From NCBI RefSeq assembly GCF_030817075.1, contig NZ_JAUSYU010000001.1, positions 2,108,001 to 2,172,000 of the forward strand: 64,000 bases of DNA, read 5' to 3'. The translations under genes and the position numbers were made by a program. The notes beneath the pieces are model-generated. The model did not search any database. It saw only the letters and a list, made by a program, of their open reading frames with translations, and had not been told where the DNA came from. The DNA comes from Arthrobacter sp. V1I9 (lineage in GTDB: Bacteria > Actinomycetota > Actinomycetes > Actinomycetales > Micrococcaceae). Shown here piece after piece: positions 61,839 to 64,000 of the stretch (its first letter is position 1; every line of letters begins with the position of its first letter).

Positions 61839-62575
61839 AAGTCGTGATCGTGGGTGCCGGCAGCGTCGGTTCGTCCATCGCCAGGGAATTGCTGGCGCAC
61901 AAGCACGAGATCCTGCTGATCGACCTCAAGCCGGAGGTCATTGGGCGGAGTGGACTCCGTGGCGCCCATTGGCTGGTAGGCGACGCGTGCGAGCTGAGCA
62001 CGCTGCAGGGCGCCAAGGTGGAGGACGCGGACGTGGTGGTATCCGCCACCGGTGACGACAAGGTGAACCTTGTGGTTTCGTTGCTGGCCAAGACTGAGTT
62101 TGGCGTCGGCCGCACAGTGGGCCGCGTCAACAATCCCAAGAACGACTGGATGTTCAACGATTCGTGGGGCGTGGACGTGGCAGTCAACACCCCGCAGCTG
62201 ATGACGGCGCTGGTGGAGGAAGCTGTCGAAATCGGCGACCTGGTCCGGCTCCTCACCCTTCAGACGGGTGTGTCCGCACTGGTGGAATTCACTGTTCCCC
62301 ATGATTCCCATGTGATCGGCCGGACTGTAGGGGAAATCCGCTGGCCGGAGGACTCCACGCTGGTGGCCATCCTGCGGGACCACGCCCCGATTACACCCAG
62401 CCGGGACGACGTCATCGACGGCGGTGACGAGCTCTTCTTTGTCACCACCATCGCCGCGGAAGACGAGTTGCGGGCGCTGCTCTCCCCCGATACGGAGATG
62501 CCGCAGCCCCGGGCCGAAGAAGATGCGGGGCACCTGGAGCAGCAAGGTCCTGAGGACGACGGGTTCGACGGCTAG
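61835..62575 (+). CDS. ceoC: TrkA-family potassium uptake regulator, second of pair
   Basis: A 246-aa protein with the same layout: MKVVIVGAGSVGSSIAREL, LLIDLKPE, VVVSATGDDKVNLVVSLLAK, then RCK_C (HVIGRTVGEIRWPE). The acidic tail of about 25 residues is extra. It is the CeoC-like partner (Rv2692). No TrkH/TrkG channel is in the window, so the transporter is probably the divergent permease or elsewhere. Confidence 0.9.
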   Translation: MKVVIVGAGSVGSSIARELLAHKHEILLIDLKPEVIGRSGLRGAHWLVGDACELSTLQGAKVEDADVVVSATGDDKVNLVVSLLAKTEFGVGRTVGRVNNPKNDWMFNDSWGVDVAVNTPQLMTALVEEAVEIGDLVRLLTLQTGVSALVEFTVPHDSHVIGRTVGEIRWPEDSTLVAILRDHAPITPSRDDVIDGGDELFFVTTIAAEDELRALLSPDTEMPQPRAEEDAGHLEQQGPEDDGFDG

Positions 62576-62579
62576 GTGC

Positions 62580-63374
62580 CTAGCCTTTAGCGGGGGCGCC
62601 GTCCGCCGTCCCGTCGTCAACCGGAGCCGGCTTGGTGACGAGCCAGGCGATCCAGACTCCCAGGATGTACAGCGGAGTACTCATGATGAGCCTGGTGGTT
62701 GCCAGCGCGGCGAGCCCGTCCGGCCCCAGCAGGTAGAGGGGTACCTGCACCACAAGCCTGAGCACCAATACGGCGACGATGATCCAGGTGCCAATCCGGT
62801 AGGCCTTGACCCGGGCAGGGTCCTTGCGCCAGTCGAGGCCTTCGTTGCGGATGAATCCAAAGAGCAGCCCGGCCACCGGCCATTTGACGGCGATCGAAAT
62901 CACCATGGCAACGATGTAGGCGGCGTTGGTGAAGAAGCCCGGCAGGTAGAAGTCCTCGGCTTTCCCGGTGGTGTTGGCGACCCAGGCGGAGATGCCGACA
63001 CCCACAACTCCCGCCAGTGCCTGCGTCAGCGGACGCCGCTGTACCAGCCGGACCACGGTGAACACCGCGGCAGATGCCAGTGCGGCTACAAGGGAAACCG
63101 TAAGGTCCCGGGTGATGGTGTAGGTCACGAGGAACAACAGTCCCGGGAGGATGCTTTCGGCAATGCCCTGGACGCCGCCGGCGCTGCGCAGCACATCCAC
63201 CCGGCCGTCGTGGGTTCGGTGCAGCCCGGCTTTGGCGGCGTAGTCTGCAGCGAGACCTGCTGCCGGGGATGTGTCCCGGTTCGCGGCGTCCTGACCCGGG
63301 GCACCCGACTGCCCGTTGTTATTGGCATCGTCCGGGCCCGCGCCGGAGGGAGGGTTGGGCGTGGGCGCAGTCAT
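62580..63374 (-). CDS. DUF3159 family membrane protein
   Basis: A 264-aa protein with about five to six hydrophobic segments, an N-terminal Asn/Gly/Pro-rich tail (about 45 residues) and the family stretch AESILPGLLFLVTYTI. It is in the actinobacterial DUF3159 family (Rv2693c). Its function is unknown. It converges on ceoC (4 nt between) and overlaps the OB-fold gene (ATGA). Confidence 0.88.
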   Translation of the reverse strand: MTAPTPNPPSGAGPDDANNNGQSGAPGQDAANRDTSPAAGLAADYAAKAGLHRTHDGRVDVLRSAGGVQGIAESILPGLLFLVTYTITRDLTVSLVAALASAAVFTVVRLVQRRPLTQALAGVVGVGISAWVANTTGKAEDFYLPGFFTNAAYIVAMVISIAVKWPVAGLLFGFIRNEGLDWRKDPARVKAYRIGTWIIVAVLVLRLVVQVPLYLLGPDGLAALATTRLIMSTPLYILGVWIAWLVTKPAPVDDGTADGAPAKG

Positions 63375-63754
63375 TCGTTCTCCTGGCGGGACAGTATTTC
63401 GTAGCGGGGATTGAACATTGTGGGCAGGCCGTCAACCCGGGAGAGCATTCCTTTGAGCCGCACCTCGGTTCCGGCTTCGATGCCAGATACGCGCCGCCGT
63501 CCGAGCCACACGACACGAAGCCGCCCGCGGGGTCCGGCTGCGGCTCCAGCACTTGGTTCCCGGGGATCAGCGTCCGAGACCATGGCGCTGAAGGCCGCGG
63601 TCTGGTCCGATGGAACATACGTTACGGATTCAATGCGGCCGCGGCAGACTACCCGGCCTTTGACCGGCAAGCGGTTGAGGGGAACATCGTCGCTTTGGTT
63701 CAGCGGGGCTCCCCCCGGCACGCCATTAGCCAATCTGGGTAATTTCAGGACCAC
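63371..63754 (-). CDS. OB-fold nucleic-acid-binding domain protein
   Basis: A 127-aa small protein with an OB-like strand pattern: VKGRVVCRGRIESVTYVP, RVVWLGRRRVSGIEAGTEVRLKGML. It corresponds to Rv2694c. GTG 63754 was chosen: an AGGAAC lies upstream, giving a 29-nt overlap with the DUF3710 gene. GTG 63721 is an alternative without a site. Function unknown. Confidence 0.75.
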   Translation of the reverse strand: MVLKLPRLANGVPGGAPLNQSDDVPLNRLPVKGRVVCRGRIESVTYVPSDQTAAFSAMVSDADPREPSAGAAAGPRGRLRVVWLGRRRVSGIEAGTEVRLKGMLSRVDGLPTMFNPRYEILSRQENE

Positions 63755-64000
63755 GTTCAGGTTCCTGAAGTGCAGACGCAGCAGGCGGCGGTGTAGCGGT
63801 GGCGTCCTTGGGCAGCCGGAGCTGCAGCAGGTCGCGAGGCGGCATGGGGCTGTCGCCGCGGACCACAACTACCTGGCGGAACAGGGCTTCGAGGGGTTCA
63901 GCGGCCGTTCGTTCCATGGCGGCGGCTCCGCCCAGTACACCGCGCAGGAACCAGCGGGGGCCGTCCACTCCAATAAAGCGTGCCACCCGGTAGCCCTGGC
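63726..64000 (-). CDS. DUF3710 family protein, C-terminal part
   Basis: Only about the last 91 residues are in the window; the gene continues beyond the right edge. The sequence VARFIGVDGPRWFLRGVLGG, then MERTAAEPLEALFRQVVVVRG, is the hallmark C-terminal block of actinobacterial DUF3710 proteins (Rv2696c-like). The tail after PMPPRDLLQLRLP is Pro/Ala-rich. Function unknown. Confidence 0.88.
   Translation of the reverse strand, partial: QGYRVARFIGVDGPRWFLRGVLGGAAAMERTAAEPLEALFRQVVVVRGDSPMPPRDLLQLRLPKDATATPPPAASALQEPERGPEITQIG

Overview
The window is GC-rich chromosomal DNA from a high-GC Gram-positive bacterium, most likely a member of the Micrococcaceae close to Arthrobacter or Pseudarthrobacter. 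The reasons are the actinobacteria-specific families (DUF3000, DUF3159, DUF3710, the HG..PAAW membrane protein, an ANTAR regulator of the PdtaR type, the TIGR03085 family, the Trp-biosynthesis membrane protein), the frequent GTG/TTG starts and the many 1-4 nt stop/start overlaps. From memory, much of the gene order matches mycobacterial loci (Rv1605-Rv1626, Rv1406-Rv1416 and Rv2680-Rv2696). It reads as core genome. I see no insertion sequence, prophage, CRISPR array or integron.

Layout. 1-790: the N-terminus of a glycogen-debranching-type protein (cut by the window edge) and tRNA-Leu(CAA). 994-9321: pdtaR, facing pyk across a shared terminator, then gltD and gltB; gltB carries a frameshift. 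9586-16986 (minus): hisI, trpE, Trp membrane protein, HG..PAAW protein, trpC, trpB, trpA, lgt. 17099-17743: a TIGR03085 protein, followed by a 62-nt palindrome. 17826-28069 (minus): def, fmt, rsmB, rpe, FMN riboswitch, ribD-ribE-ribB-ribA-ribH, hisE, hisG, hisF. 28158-30115: a RecB-like nuclease and a tRNA cluster (Val(CAC) on minus; Gly, Cys, Val, Gly, Val on plus). 30255-40867: mixed housekeeping genes (antitoxin-like protein, zapE, thiosulfate sulfurtransferase, sufE, ybaK, an alpha/beta hydrolase, msrB, DUF6421, a frameshifted SDR, a threonine aldolase, DUF3000).

40955-46008: RNase D, then a thiolase / multifunctional beta-oxidation pair behind a perfect 16-bp palindrome; the second gene is frameshifted. 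46089-54530 (minus): dxs, DUF402, a conserved hypothetical, an aldo/keto reductase, a nucleoside hydrolase and a complete ECF transporter (S, T and a double ATPase). 54673-64000: aconitase, a TRAM-domain RNA methyltransferase and a KimA-like permease, divergent from two TrkA-type potassium regulators; then DUF3159, OB-fold and DUF3710 proteins.

Functionally the window joins amino-acid synthesis (Trp, His, Glu), flavin synthesis under FMN control, translation initiation processing (fmt, def), fatty-acid oxidation, isoprenoid entry (dxs), the TCA cycle (acn) and potassium homeostasis. I did not find a clearly new biological system. The points most worth a second look are three independent +1 frameshifts in G/C runs, which look more like assembly errors than three pseudogenes; several strong intergenic palindromes; a 17-nt tandem repeat between ribA and ribH; and the linkage of a nucleoside hydrolase to an ECF transporter.
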